Below are positions 9,641 to 18,335 of a stretch of 64,000 bases of DNA, in pieces. Both the position numbers and the translations under genes were made by a program. Location of the stretch: NCBI RefSeq assembly GCF_001429025.1, contig NZ_LMHT01000009.1:96845-160844 (forward strand), written 5' to 3'. Source of the DNA: Phenylobacterium sp. Root700 (GTDB lineage Bacteria; Pseudomonadota; Alphaproteobacteria; Caulobacterales; Caulobacteraceae). The notes beneath the pieces were generated by a model. That model ran no database searches, was not told the origin of the DNA, and saw only the letters and a list, made by a program, of their open reading frames with translations. The first letter of the stretch is position 1; each line of letters begins with the position of its first letter.

Positions 9641-10423
9641 ATGGTCCAGCTCGTTCTGCCCAAGAATTCCCGCGTCCAGAAGGGCAAGCACCACGCCGCG
9701 CCCGCCGGGGCCAAGAAGGTGAAGACCTTCAAGATCTATCGCTACGATCCCGAGGGGACCGAGAACCCGCGCTGGGACACCTATGACGTCGACGTCGAGG
9801 CCTGCGGTCCGATGGTCCTGGACGTTCTGATTCACATCAAGAACGACATCGACCCGACGCTGTCCTTCCGCCGCTCGTGCCGCGAGGGGGTCTGCGGATC
9901 CTGCGCCATGAACATCGGCGGCCGCAACACGCTGGCCTGCACCCATGGCCACGAAGAAGTGCCCGGCAAGGACTGCCAGATCAGCCCGCTGCCGCACATG
10001 CCGGTGATCAAGGACCTGATCCCGGACATGAGCATGTTCTACGCTCAGTACGCCTCGATCGAGCCCTGGCTGCACACCACGACGCCGGAACCGCAGACCG
10101 AGTGGCGCCAGAGCCCGGAAGACCGGGAAAAGCTGGACGGCCTCTATGAGTGCATCCTGTGCGCCTGCTGCTCGACCTCGTGCCCCAGCTACTGGTGGAA
10201 CGGCGACAAGTACCTGGGCCCGGCGGCTCTGCTGCACGCCTATCGCTGGCTGATCGACAGCCGCGACGAGGCCACCGGCGATCGCCTGGACGAGCTGGAG
10301 GACCCCTTCAAGCTCTATCGCTGCCACACGATCATGAACTGTGCGCAGGTCTGTCCCAAGGGCCTGAATCCGGCCAAGGCCATCGGCGAGATCAAGAAGA
10401 TGCTGGTGGACCGCGTCGTCTGA
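9641..10423 (+). CDS. sdhB: succinate dehydrogenase iron-sulfur subunit
   Basis: 260 residues. Three cluster motifs appear in order: [2Fe-2S] '[11 protein letters not shown]' with a later Cys in 'NTLAC' (about residues 80-105), [4Fe-4S] '[12 protein letters not shown]' (about 170-181), and [3Fe-4S] '[17 protein letters not shown]' (about 228-244). It passes electrons from SdhA to the quinone site. The last gene of the sdh operon; 81 bases separate it from the ferredoxin reductase, which has its own palindromic site, so that pair is probably a separate transcript. Confidence 0.97.
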   Translation: MVQLVLPKNSRVQKGKHHAAPAGAKKVKTFKIYRYDPEGTENPRWDTYDVDVEACGPMVLDVLIHIKNDIDPTLSFRRSCREGVCGSCAMNIGGRNTLACTHGHEEVPGKDCQISPLPHMPVIKDLIPDMSMFYAQYASIEPWLHTTTPEPQTEWRQSPEDREKLDGLYECILCACCSTSCPSYWWNGDKYLGPAALLHAYRWLIDSRDEATGDRLDELEDPFKLYRCHTIMNCAQVCPKGLNPAKAIGEIKKMLVDRVV

Positions 10424-10470
10424 TCGCGGTCTGCTGGTCTACGATCTAATCCGAACGGCGTTTGGAAAGT

Positions 10471-10484
10471 TGACGGCGCCGTCA
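10471..10484. promoter_or_regulatory. palindrome TGACG-GCGC-CGTCA (operator copy 1)
   Basis: A perfect 14-bp palindrome 20 bases before the ferredoxin reductase start. The preceding T makes TTGACG, a plausible -35 hexamer, so a bound regulator would cover the promoter. The same TGACG-N4-CGTCA element occurs before each of the three diiron paralogs at 20.6, 22.0 and 23.3 kb. After it comes 'CTTTTCT', resembling the T-rich stretch that follows the other copies. Confidence 0.7.
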
Positions 10485-10504
10485 CTTTTCTGCATGGGGC
10501 TTCT

Positions 10505-11734
10505 ATGAGCCAATCGGACGCGCATATTGTGATCCTCGGGGCAGGCCACGCCGGCGGCACGGCTGCGGCCTTGCTTCGCCAGTATGGCCACACCGGACTC
10601 ATCACCCTGGTGGGCGAGGAGCCGATCCCGCCCTATCAGCGGCCGCCGCTGTCCAAGGCCTGGCTGAAGGGTGAGGCCGACGCCGATTCCCTGGCGCTGA
10701 AGCCGCTGGAGTTCTACGCCGACCACAACATCGACTTCCGGCCCAATACCCGCGCCGAGAAGCTGGCCCGCTCGGACAAGAGCGTCTCGCTCTCCAACGG
10801 CGAGACCCTCAGCTACGACATCCTGATCATCGCCACCGGCATGCGGCCGATCCGGCTGCCGATCGAAGGCGCGGATCTGCCCGGCGTACTCACCCTGCGC
10901 TCGGCCGCCGACGCCGAGGCGATCAAGGCGGCGCTCGGTCCTGGCAAGCGGCTGGTGATCGTCGGCGGCGGCTATATCGGCCTGGAGGTCGCGGCCTCGG
11001 CTCGCGCGCTCGGCGCCGAGGCGGTGGTGCTGGAACGCGAGGCGCGCATCCTGGCCCGCAGCGCCTGCGAGCCGCTCTCCAACTTCTTCCGTGACTATCA
11101 CATCTCCCGCGGCGTCGAGTTCGTGCTGGGCGCCAGCGTCAGCGGCTTCATCGGCGAGGGCGGCAAGGTCAGCGGCGTGCGTCTGGCCGACGGCCGGATC
11201 GTCGCCTGCGACGTCGTGCTGCTGGGCGTCGGCGCAACCCCCAATGACGAGATCGCCCGCGACGCCGGCCTGGAATGCGCCCGCGGCGTGGTGGTCAATC
11301 TGGAAGCCCGCACGGCCGATCCCAGCGTCTTCGCGATCGGCGACGTCACTCACCGGCCGATGCCGCACTACGACCGGATGTTCGGCCCCGAGAGCGTGCC
11401 CAGCGCCTTGGAACAGGCCAAGCAGGCGGCCTCGGCCATCACTGGCCGCGCGGCGCCGACTCCCGAGGTGCCCTGGAACTGGTCGGATCAATACGATCTG
11501 AAGCTCCAGATCGCCGGCCTGCCGTTCGACGCCGACCGCGTGTTGCTGCGCGGCGACCCGGCCAGCGCCAAGTTCGCAGTCTTTCACCTGAAGGGCGATC
11601 AGGTCCAAGCCGTGGAGGCGATCAACTCGCCCCCGGAGTTCATGATGGGCAAACAGCTCATCGCCAACCGCAAGCCGGTCAATCTCGAGCGGCTTGCCGA
11701 CACGTCCGTATCCATGAAAGAGGTCGCTGCATAA
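10505..11734 (+). CDS. NAD(P)H-dependent ferredoxin reductase (FAD oxidoreductase)
   Basis: 409 residues, the usual size for putidaredoxin/rubredoxin-reductase type enzymes. FAD Rossmann motif 'ILGAGHAGGTAA' at residues 10-21, second dinucleotide fold 'VIVGGGYIGLEVA' about residues 155-167, FAD-contact 'VFAIGDVTHRPMP', then a C-terminal reductase domain containing 'ALEQAKQAA' and 'PWNWSDQYDLKLQIAGL'. It transfers electrons from NAD(P)H to a small iron-sulfur protein, almost certainly the ferredoxin 20 bases downstream. Such pairs feed monooxygenases such as P450s or diiron enzymes; none is adjacent, but the shared upstream palindrome points to the diiron paralogs at 20740-24537. Confidence 0.9.
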   Translation: MSQSDAHIVILGAGHAGGTAAALLRQYGHTGLITLVGEEPIPPYQRPPLSKAWLKGEADADSLALKPLEFYADHNIDFRPNTRAEKLARSDKSVSLSNGETLSYDILIIATGMRPIRLPIEGADLPGVLTLRSAADAEAIKAALGPGKRLVIVGGGYIGLEVAASARALGAEAVVLEREARILARSACEPLSNFFRDYHISRGVEFVLGASVSGFIGEGGKVSGVRLADGRIVACDVVLLGVGATPNDEIARDAGLECARGVVVNLEARTADPSVFAIGDVTHRPMPHYDRMFGPESVPSALEQAKQAASAITGRAAPTPEVPWNWSDQYDLKLQIAGLPFDADRVLLRGDPASAKFAVFHLKGDQVQAVEAINSPPEFMMGKQLIANRKPVNLERLADTSVSMKEVAA

Positions 11735-11754
11735 CAAGCGGCGAAGGGGAGTAA

Positions 11755-12075
<321 letters not shown>

Positions 12076-12085
12076 GGCTTTCAAG

Positions 12086-12108
12086 GGCGACGCCTGGTTG
12101 GCGTCGCC
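12086..12108 (+). terminator. hairpin after ferredoxin gene
   Basis: GGCGACGCC (12086-12094) and GGCGTCGCC (12100-12108) form a perfect 9-bp stem with a 5-base loop, 10 bases after the stop. There is no T-run, so it could be a Rho-independent terminator of weak type or a transcript-stabilising hairpin. Confidence 0.5.
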
Positions 12109-12115
12109 GCCGCTT

Positions 12116-12228
12116 CGTCATCCTCCGGTCGTCTGCAAGACGATCCGGGGGACCCAAGCGGTCGTTGCTCTATCCCGAGATTCAGCTTGGGTCCCCCGGA
12201 TCTCGCTGCGCGAGCCCGGAGGATGACG
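12116..12228. repeat. nested palindromic intergenic element (CGTCATCC type)
   Basis: Outer arms CGTCATCCTCCGG (12116-12128) and CCGGAGGATGACG (12216-12228) are perfect over 13 bp; inner arms of 18 bp (12142-12159 and 12185-12202, containing GGGGGACCCAAGC) are also perfect. Together they would form a cruciform or a long structured RNA. Related palindromes occur at about 21881, 23235, 25699, 54640, 58465 and 62963 in this window. Confidence 0.75.
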
Positions 12229-12341
12229 CGCGTTGTGGCTGCCTCGCGCTGTGGCGGGTGCTATAGCCGGGGCCCGCGACGCGTTGGCGCGTCGCCGCCC
12301 TTGGAATCGAGCCTTTCGCATGGCTCCGGGAGACCGCCAGC

Positions 12342-13541
12342 GTGACTGCAGAGCACCCCTCGCCTGATCTCTCCTTTGAGCAGGTGGACCCCGTCTATCG
12401 GGCCTTCATCGAGGACTATCTGCGGCTCCACGGCGTGGACCCCGTCAAGTTCTGCAAGCCGTTGCCCGGCCAGGACGAGATGTTCTTCAACGCCATCCTG
12501 CCGAACTACGAGTTCGACAGCTCGATCTCGGCGTTCAAGTTCGTCGAGTCGGCGATGCGGCTGGGTGAGGCCTATCGCCAGATCGCGGAGGGCGTGTTCG
12601 GCGGCTTCGACAAGCTAGGCACCGTGCTCGATTTCGCCTCGGGCTGGGGCCGGCTGACGCGCCTGCTGGAGCAGCGCCTGCGTCCCGACCAGATCTACGT
12701 CGCCGACATCTATCACCAGGCCATCGACTGGCAGGTCGCCACCTTCGGGGTCAACGGCGTGCACTCGGCCAAGGATCCGGCCGTATTCGATCATGCCGGC
12801 AAGCATGACATCGTGCTGGTCGGCTCGATGTTCTCCCACCTGCCGACCGAGCTGTTCCACCAGTGGCTGGAGCGGTTGTACCGCCTGGTCGGGCCGCGCG
12901 GCGTGCTGGCCTTCAGCGTCCACGACGAGGCGATCCTGCCGGCCGGCGAGGTCATGGACGCCTCGGGCCTGCACTATCTGCGCTTCAGCGAGAGCAGCTC
13001 GCTCGATCTCGACATCTACGGCATGTCCTATGTCACCGAGGCCTTTGTCGGCGCGGCCATCGCGCGGCTGGCGCCGGGCCTCAGCTGGCGGCGGTTCCCC
13101 AAGGGGCTCTATGAGAACCAGGACCTCTACGTGGTCGGCGCGCCGGGCGTGGACCTGTCGGGCCTGACGCTGGCGAGCTCGCCCATGGGCGGCTTCGAGA
13201 GCGTGGCGACCCTGTCGAACGGCGACCTGGAGTTCTCGGGCTGGGCCATCGAGCGCACGCCGGGGGCGACGATCTCGCAGGTCAGCGTCCACGTGGGCGG
13301 CGCTCCGGTGCTGTCAGTCGTTCCGGGGATCGAGCGGCCCGACGTGTTGAAACACTTCCCAGGCTCGGCCAATGCGCCGGTCGGCTGGTCGTTCCGGCTA
13401 TCCCGGGATCAGGCGCAGGCGGGCGCCACCGTGCGGGCGCATCTGCAGAGCAGTTCTGGGCTGACGGGCTATTGCTACGCCCGAGCCCCGGAGCCCGCGA
13501 CCTTCACCTATTCGGGATGGTCGCGCCGAGCGCTCCGGTGA
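12342..13541 (+). CDS. class I SAM-dependent methyltransferase, two-domain
   Basis: 399 residues from GTG 12342, with GGGAG ten bases upstream. The SAM-binding motif I 'VLDFASGWGRLTRLL' is at about residues 92-106, and 'YVADIYHQAIDWQ' and 'HDIVLVGSMFSHLP' are motifs II and IV. The C-terminal third (about 270-399) is a separate beta-rich region with 'LEFSGWAIERTPGATISQVSVHV', reminiscent of carbohydrate-binding or sandwich modules attached to glycan methyltransferases. Substrate unknown. A cell-surface polysaccharide role is only an inference. It converges with the sigma factor gene, seven bases away. Confidence 0.75.
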   Translation: MTAEHPSPDLSFEQVDPVYRAFIEDYLRLHGVDPVKFCKPLPGQDEMFFNAILPNYEFDSSISAFKFVESAMRLGEAYRQIAEGVFGGFDKLGTVLDFASGWGRLTRLLEQRLRPDQIYVADIYHQAIDWQVATFGVNGVHSAKDPAVFDHAGKHDIVLVGSMFSHLPTELFHQWLERLYRLVGPRGVLAFSVHDEAILPAGEVMDASGLHYLRFSESSSLDLDIYGMSYVTEAFVGAAIARLAPGLSWRRFPKGLYENQDLYVVGAPGVDLSGLTLASSPMGGFESVATLSNGDLEFSGWAIERTPGATISQVSVHVGGAPVLSVVPGIERPDVLKHFPGSANAPVGWSFRLSRDQAQAGATVRAHLQSSSGLTGYCYARAPEPATFTYSGWSRRALR

Positions 13542-13548
13542 GGTTGGC

Positions 13549-14139
13549 CTAGGCGGCGATGGCGGCGCCGCGCAGCGATTCAAGCTGCGCGATCAGGGTT
13601 TCCATGGCGCTGGACGGCAGGATGTCGTCCTGGTCGTAGGCGCCGGTTTCGATGATGGTCGCCAGACGGTCGCGGGCGCGGCTGACGCGGCTCTTGATCG
13701 TACCGATGGCGCAGCCGCAGATCTCCGAGACCTCCTCGTAGGACAGTCCGCCGGCCCCGATCAGGATCAGCGCCTCGCGTTGGTCCTCGGGCAACATGGC
13801 CAGGCCGCGGCGCACCTCGTCCAGCTCCAGGCTGGCCATCGGGTTGGAGGCGGCGACCAGGGTCCGTTCGGCGACCTCCGGGTCGAGCTGGGTCGAGCGC
13901 CACGAGCGGCGCTTGTCCGAATAGAACTGGTTGCGCAGGATCATGAAGGTCCAGGCCTTCATGTTGGTGCCGGGCTGGTAGCTGGTGCGGTTGTTCCAGG
14001 CCTTCAGAAGAGCGTCCTGGGCCAGGTCGTCGGCGGCGACCGCGTCACGGCAGAGCGAGCGCGCAAAGGCGCGCATCTGCGGGATCAGCCCGGTCAGTTC
14101 GGTTTTGAAAATGTCGTCCGCGCTTGCCTGGTTAGACAT
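13549..14139 (-). CDS. ECF RNA polymerase sigma factor (EcfG-like)
   Basis: 196 residues. Region 2 'DDLAQDALLKAWNNRTSYQPGTNMKAWTFMILRNQFYSDKRR' (about residues 37-78; quoted motif shortened in use to DDLAQDALLKAW) has the 'PGTN(M/L)KAW' signature of alphaproteobacterial EcfG-type factors. Region 4 'LPEDQREALILIGAGGLSYEE' and 'GTIKSRVSRARDRL' is standard. A ~20-residue C-terminal tail follows. It lies 83 bases after divL on the same strand. NepR and PhyR, the usual anti-sigma partners of the main EcfG, are not in the window, so this may be an accessory EcfG paralog. Confidence 0.85.
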   Translation of the reverse strand: MSNQASADDIFKTELTGLIPQMRAFARSLCRDAVAADDLAQDALLKAWNNRTSYQPGTNMKAWTFMILRNQFYSDKRRSWRSTQLDPEVAERTLVAASNPMASLELDEVRRGLAMLPEDQREALILIGAGGLSYEEVSEICGCAIGTIKSRVSRARDRLATIIETGAYDQDDILPSSAMETLIAQLESLRGAAIAA

Positions 14140-14157
14140 CGGTCACCTTCATTCAAG

Positions 14158-14176
14158 CCGGGGTGTTGCGCACCCC
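14158..14176 (-). terminator. short hairpin between divL and the sigma factor
   Basis: GGGGTG/CACCCC arms around a 5-base loop lie between the end of divL and the sigma factor start. No T-run follows on either strand, so termination, attenuation or a chance GC-rich palindrome are all possible. Confidence 0.3.
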
Positions 14177-14222
14177 TCAGGGTACTAAACGCTCCCGCGG
14201 CCGAAAGGCTCCGCTTGGATGG

Positions 14223-16541
14223 TTAAAAGCTAAGCTCCGGGTGTCCCGCCGCGCCCTGGGCCGCTTCCGGCAGGTGGCAGGTGAAGGTCGCGCCGGCCCC
14301 AGGCTCGCTTTCCAGGGCCACCCAGCCGCCATGCAGCTCCACCAGCGCCTTGACCAGGGCCAGGCCCAGGCCCGGCCCGCCGCGCTCGCGGCCGATGAAG
14401 CGATCGAAGATGTGCGCCTGGACGTGGAACGGGATGCCGCGGCCGGTGTCGGTCACCTGCAGCTGGATCTCGCCCAGGGCCCGGCGGGCGGCGATGGTGA
14501 CCAGGCCGCCGGCCGGCGTCTGGCGCACGGCGTTCTCGGTCAGGTGGTCCAGGGTCTGGGTCAAGCGTTTGATGTCGCCGCGGATCAGGCCGATGTCGTC
14601 GGGATGCTCGACCTTGATGGTCACGCCGGCGGCTTCGGCGTCCTTGGCCCAGCGCTCGGCCGATTGGGTCAGCAGCTCGGCGACGTGAACGTCCTCGAGG
14701 TCCAGCGCCATCTCGTCGGCGTCGATCTGGGCCATGTCGAGCACGTCGTCGATCGAGCGGGCGAGCTGGGTCGCCGCCGTGCGCACCGCCGCGGCGTGGC
14801 CGCGACCGCGTTCGGACAGGTTCTCGCCGGAGCGTTCCAGCAGTTCCGAATAGCCGATGATGGTGGTGAGCGGGGTGCGCAGTTCGTAGGAGACGTTGCC
14901 CACGAAGTCGCGTTTCAGGCGCTCGGCCTCGGCCAGGGCGGCCGAGCGGTCGGCCAGGGCCCGCTCCAGCTTGCGCGCGTCGGTGACGTCGCCGAACGCG
15001 ATCAGGGTCGCGCCGTCGGGCAGGGGCCGCGACTGATAGACCACGATCCGGGAGTCGGAGGTCTTCACCTCGCCGGAGATCGGGGCGCGGGCCTGCGGAT
15101 CAGGATCGGCGACGCGGCCCTTCAGCTCGCGCCAGAAGCCCATATCGTGCAGACGCGGTACGCAGAGATCGACCACGCCTTCGAAATCGTGGGCCTGTTC
15201 CAGCTGGGCGTCGGTGATGTTCCAGAACCGCTCGAAGGCCTCGTTGTGCAGGCGCAGGCGGCCATCGGAGCCGAACACCGCGACGGCGTCGTTCAGCTTG
15301 TCGAGCGTGGCCTGCTGCACCTGGATCTGGGCGTTGTACTGGGCCTTGAGGCGCAGCTCGCCGGTGATGTCGGAGAACAGCAGCACCACCCCGCCCATCG
15401 GGTGGGGCTGGCGGCCGACCTTCAGGGTCCGGCCTTCCGGCAGGCTCCAGAGGTCGTCGGGGCCCGAGGCGGTGTCTTCGTAGCGGTCGAGTTCGGCCGC
15501 CTTCCACTTGGCGTAGTCGACGGTCTCCGGCAGCCGCCGGCGCTGGCGCAGGCGGTCGAGGATCTCGCCATGTGTCGGGCGCTCGGCCAACCAGGCCGGT
15601 TCCAGGCTCCACAACTCGGCGAAGGCGGTGTTGTGGAAGATCAGCCGCTTGCCCTCGCCGAAGATGGCGACCGCGTCGGCAATGTGGTTGAGGGTCTCGT
15701 CGTGGGCCTCGACGTGGCGCTTCAGCGCCTCGCGCAGCTCCTCGGTCTCGGTGAGGTCCTCGGTCCAGACCCCGACCCCGCCGCCTTCCAGCGGTTGGGC
15801 GATCACCTGGAAGGCGCGGCGACGGCCGCCGAAGGTGGTCCAGCGCAGGGTCTCGCGTCTCAGGCCCAGATTGGCCGCTTCGCTGGCCAGGCTGTCGGCG
15901 TTCTTGTCGAAGGACGCGCCCAGGGCGGCGGCCTCGTCCAGGGTCGCGACCCCGGCGGCCGTCAGCCAGGCGGCGTTGACCCAGACCGGGCTGCCGTCGG
16001 CCGCGGCGATCCAGGCTGGCGAGCGGCGGGCGTCCAGGAAGGCGGCGAAACGCGGCGCGGTCGGCAGTCCGACCTCCTCGCCCATCACCGCCGAGAGCCG
16101 CAGCCAGGCGAGCGCGCCGGCTGCTCGGCCTTCCACGGCGACCAGTCCGCCGGCGCCCTGCACGTCGAAGGCGCAGGCCTCGCCGCGTTCGAACAGCGCC
16201 CGCAGGCGTCTGGCATGGTCCGGGTCGGCGCGCATCAGCGCCGAGACCACGGCCTGCGGATCGGTGTGAGACAGGCCCAGGGCTTCGGCGCACAGCGCCA
16301 GGCTCTCTTCGCCCGAGGCCAGCATGGCGTGACCGTCCTGGACCGAGAGCAGGGCGGAATCAAAGGCTTCGGCCGAGGCTTGCGAGGCTTCCGCCCCGAC
16401 TTCCAGCTCGGCGATCCGGGCGTTCAGGACATCCATGCGCGCGTCGTTGCGCCGCCGTTGGTCCACCAGCCAAGCCATGGCGCACAGCGCCAGCAGCACC
16501 GCGCCGGCGGCGGCTCCCAGGATCAGTTGTTGCTCGCTCAT
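14223..16541 (-). CDS. divL: DivL, tyrosine-containing cell-cycle kinase homolog
   Basis: 772 residues, close to the 769 of Caulobacter DivL. N-terminal membrane helix (about 8-28), coiled stretch, PAS-like domains (about 165-275, 285-395, 405-525), DHp helix 'KRDFVGNVSYELRTPLTTII' and an ATPase domain ending with 'DTGRGIP' and 'GGPGLGLALVKALVELHGG'. Tyr552 occupies the place of the phospho-acceptor histidine (S-Y-E-L-R-T-P-L), the defining oddity of DivL, which binds phosphorylated DivK and tunes CckA kinase activity at the cell pole. Normal G1 and G2 ATP-binding motifs are retained. The same-strand sigma factor follows. Confidence 0.93.
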   Translation of the reverse strand: MSEQQLILGAAAGAVLLALCAMAWLVDQRRRNDARMDVLNARIAELEVGAEASQASAEAFDSALLSVQDGHAMLASGEESLALCAEALGLSHTDPQAVVSALMRADPDHARRLRALFERGEACAFDVQGAGGLVAVEGRAAGALAWLRLSAVMGEEVGLPTAPRFAAFLDARRSPAWIAAADGSPVWVNAAWLTAAGVATLDEAAALGASFDKNADSLASEAANLGLRRETLRWTTFGGRRRAFQVIAQPLEGGGVGVWTEDLTETEELREALKRHVEAHDETLNHIADAVAIFGEGKRLIFHNTAFAELWSLEPAWLAERPTHGEILDRLRQRRRLPETVDYAKWKAAELDRYEDTASGPDDLWSLPEGRTLKVGRQPHPMGGVVLLFSDITGELRLKAQYNAQIQVQQATLDKLNDAVAVFGSDGRLRLHNEAFERFWNITDAQLEQAHDFEGVVDLCVPRLHDMGFWRELKGRVADPDPQARAPISGEVKTSDSRIVVYQSRPLPDGATLIAFGDVTDARKLERALADRSAALAEAERLKRDFVGNVSYELRTPLTTIIGYSELLERSGENLSERGRGHAAAVRTAATQLARSIDDVLDMAQIDADEMALDLEDVHVAELLTQSAERWAKDAEAAGVTIKVEHPDDIGLIRGDIKRLTQTLDHLTENAVRQTPAGGLVTIAARRALGEIQLQVTDTGRGIPFHVQAHIFDRFIGRERGGPGLGLALVKALVELHGGWVALESEPGAGATFTCHLPEAAQGAAGHPELSF

Positions 16542-16628
16542 CCGCGCTCCATCGCCGCCGTTCCTTGCAGGCGGCGAATCATCTCAATGACCATAGTTTG
16601 GTCCGCGCATTTCGGCGATGATCCCCCC

Positions 16629-17216
16629 ATGACCGCGATCCTCTATCCCGTGGCCGCGGAGGCCACCCTCGCGCTGTCGGCGCCGCGTGGCCGCGCGGCC
16701 CGTGAACGCCAAGCGCTGGAGATCGCAGGCGAGGCTGTCGCCTTTGTGACCGAGCCGCTCGGACCGGCCTATGCGACGCGCGACGCCGCCCTCGACGCCT
16801 ATCCCGGCCAGATCGAGGATGATCGCCCCGGCCGCACGGTGTCGCTGCCCAGCGAGGATCGTATCCTGCGGCTGGTCGAACAGGTGGCGCCGCGGGCGGG
16901 CCGCCTTCGCGCGCCGCCGCCGGTCGCGCCCACCTTCACGGACGGCCACCGCTGGCCGACGCCCGGCGAGCGCCCGGCCACCGTCTGGCGGGTGATGATT
17001 TCCTATTGGCGGATCGGCGCGGCGCCGGTGCTGAAGGTCGGCGGCCCGCAGGCCCGTCACGCCCGCAAGCGCGGCCGCGATCCCGTCGATTCCGACACCC
17101 TGCGCGCCTACACCCGCCAACCGTTGCTGCCGGTGAAGCCCCAGCAACCGCTCGACATTGGGCTTTTCGAGCGGCGGCTGCCGGAGTCTCCCCATATAGT
17201 CGTGCCTGATGAGTGA
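16629..17216 (+). CDS. conserved hypothetical protein next to divL
   Basis: 195 residues from ATG 16629. Pro/Arg-rich and basic with no signal peptide or membrane segment; 'TVWRVMISYWRIG' and 'PLDIGLFERRLPESPHIVVPDE' at the C-terminus are the most protein-like segments. I do not recognise a family. Its stop overlaps the start of the metallopeptidase gene by eight bases (ATGAGTGA), so they are translationally coupled and probably functionally linked. Divergent from divL with an 87-base gap. The frame remains open far upstream through divL, but that part is antisense to divL. Confidence 0.7.
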   Translation: MTAILYPVAAEATLALSAPRGRAARERQALEIAGEAVAFVTEPLGPAYATRDAALDAYPGQIEDDRPGRTVSLPSEDRILRLVEQVAPRAGRLRAPPPVAPTFTDGHRWPTPGERPATVWRVMISYWRIGAAPVLKVGGPQARHARKRGRDPVDSDTLRAYTRQPLLPVKPQQPLDIGLFERRLPESPHIVVPDE

Positions 17217-17616
17217 CCCCTACGCCGGACGCGCCCCGTCCCTCGACGACCTCGCCGCCTTGGCCGAGGCCGCCTTCGCCGCCCTTCCGGAGGGCTTCCG
17301 CGCCATGGCCGGGGAGGTGGTGTTCCGCGTCGACGACTTCGCGGCGGGTGACGTGCTTGACGATCTCGGCATCGAGGACGCCTTCGAGCTGACCGGCCTC
17401 TATCAGGGCGTGAACCTCGCCGACCGCTCGGTCTTCGATCCCACCCCGGGGCCTTCGCGGGTGTTCCTCTATCGCCGCCCGATCCTGGACGAGTGGGCCG
17501 AGCGCGGCGACGTCACCCTGGCCGAACTGGTCAGCCACGTATTGGTCCACGAGATCGGCCACCATTTTGGCCTGTCGGACCCTGACATCGACTCGATCGA
17601 GGCCGCCGCGGACTAG
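17209..17616 (+). CDS. small zincin-like metallopeptidase family protein
   Basis: 135 residues. The C-terminal 'LVSHVLVHEIGHHFGLSDPDID' contains HExxHHFG (H-E-I-G-H-H-F-G, about residues 114-121), the zinc-binding motif of the small MMP-like family once called DUF1025/DUF1032. There is no signal peptide, so it is cytosolic. The family has conserved catalytic residues but few characterised members. It overlaps the preceding hypothetical gene. It converges with the tetR gene. Confidence 0.85.
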   Translation: MSDPYAGRAPSLDDLAALAEAAFAALPEGFRAMAGEVVFRVDDFAAGDVLDDLGIEDAFELTGLYQGVNLADRSVFDPTPGPSRVFLYRRPILDEWAERGDVTLAELVSHVLVHEIGHHFGLSDPDIDSIEAAAD

Positions 17617-17620
17617 GGGC

Positions 17621-18247
17621 TTACCTAGCGTCGCAGGGCGGCGGCTGGCCCTCGATCAGCCCGCGCAGCAGCGGCGCGAGGAGCTTTTGCAGCGCCTGCG
17701 GATCGACCTGCGTCAGCGCCGACAGGCCGATCATCTGCCGCATGACCTGGACCCCGGCGACCACGGCCAGCACCAGGGCCGCGCGTTCGGCCGCCATGTC
17801 GCCCTGCAGGGCGCTGGCCATCACGCCCTGATGATGGCGTTCGATCTGGTCGCGGGCGATCTCGGCGGCCCTGGCGCTGGACGCCGAGTGGAACATGATC
17901 ATGAAGCCGTCCAGCGGGGCCGCGCCCGGCGTGGTCAGCTCGACCAGGGCGCTGGCCATGCTGTCGCTGAGGCTGGCGGCCTCCAGGTTCTGGCTGGTCA
18001 GGATCACCGGCTGCGCCATTGTGTCGACGACCACCTCGGCGAACAGCTGCTCCTTCGATCCGAAATAGCGATTGATCAGCATGGCGGTGACGCCCGCGCC
18101 CTTGGCGATCTCGCGCACGCCCACCCCGTCATAGCCTGAGCGCGCGAAGGCGGCGCGCGCCGAGCGCAGGATCGCCAGTCGGGTGGCGGCGGCGTTTCGG
18201 GTTCGTGCGGGGGGCTTGATCGTCACGTCATGCTCACAATTCTTCAC
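17621..18247 (-). CDS. TetR/AcrR family transcriptional regulator
   Basis: 208 residues. The N-terminal helix-turn-helix runs 'RLAILRSARAAFARSGYDGVGVREIAKGAGVTAMLINRYFGSKEQLFAEVV' (described by its parts: FARSGYDGV, REIAKGAGV, INRYFGSKEQLF), followed by a helical ligand domain with a TetR C-terminal type end ('LAPLLRGLIEGQPPP'). Probably represses the divergent SDR gene at 18336; an AT-rich perfect palindrome ATGTATACAT lies between them. Ligand unknown. Confidence 0.92.
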   Translation of the reverse strand: MKNCEHDVTIKPPARTRNAAATRLAILRSARAAFARSGYDGVGVREIAKGAGVTAMLINRYFGSKEQLFAEVVVDTMAQPVILTSQNLEAASLSDSMASALVELTTPGAAPLDGFMIMFHSASSARAAEIARDQIERHHQGVMASALQGDMAAERAALVLAVVAGVQVMRQMIGLSALTQVDPQALQKLLAPLLRGLIEGQPPPCDAR

Positions 18248-18271
18248 TTGTAGACTTGCGGTGATGGGTTA

Positions 18272-18281
18272 TGTATACATG
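18272..18281. promoter_or_regulatory. ATGTATACAT palindrome, likely TetR operator
   Basis: A perfect 10-bp palindrome in an AT-rich patch, unusual in this genome, between the divergent tetR (start 18247) and SDR (start 18336) genes. The imperfect repeats CTTGTAGAC and TGTGTAGAT flank it. Position and symmetry suit autoregulation by the TetR protein. Inference from context. Confidence 0.45.
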
Positions 18282-18335
18282 TGTAGATATTGGGCGGCAA
18301 TATGCGAGCGCCGAGCTGGGCGCGGGAGGTATTCC

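Noticed and set aside
10471..10484. TGACG-N4-CGTCA read as an FNR/FixK or CRP box
   Set aside because: Those have TGA and TCA separated by six bases; here the gap is eight, so the spacing does not fit.
14163..16628. Long plus-strand open frame preceding the hypothetical gene at 16629
   Set aside because: It is antisense to divL; its translation has no protein family character. The real gene begins at ATG 16629.
17621..18247. TetR protein as regulator of the TGACG-N4-CGTCA element
   Set aside because: Its own intergenic region lacks the element and instead has ATGTATACAT, so there is no evidence for it.
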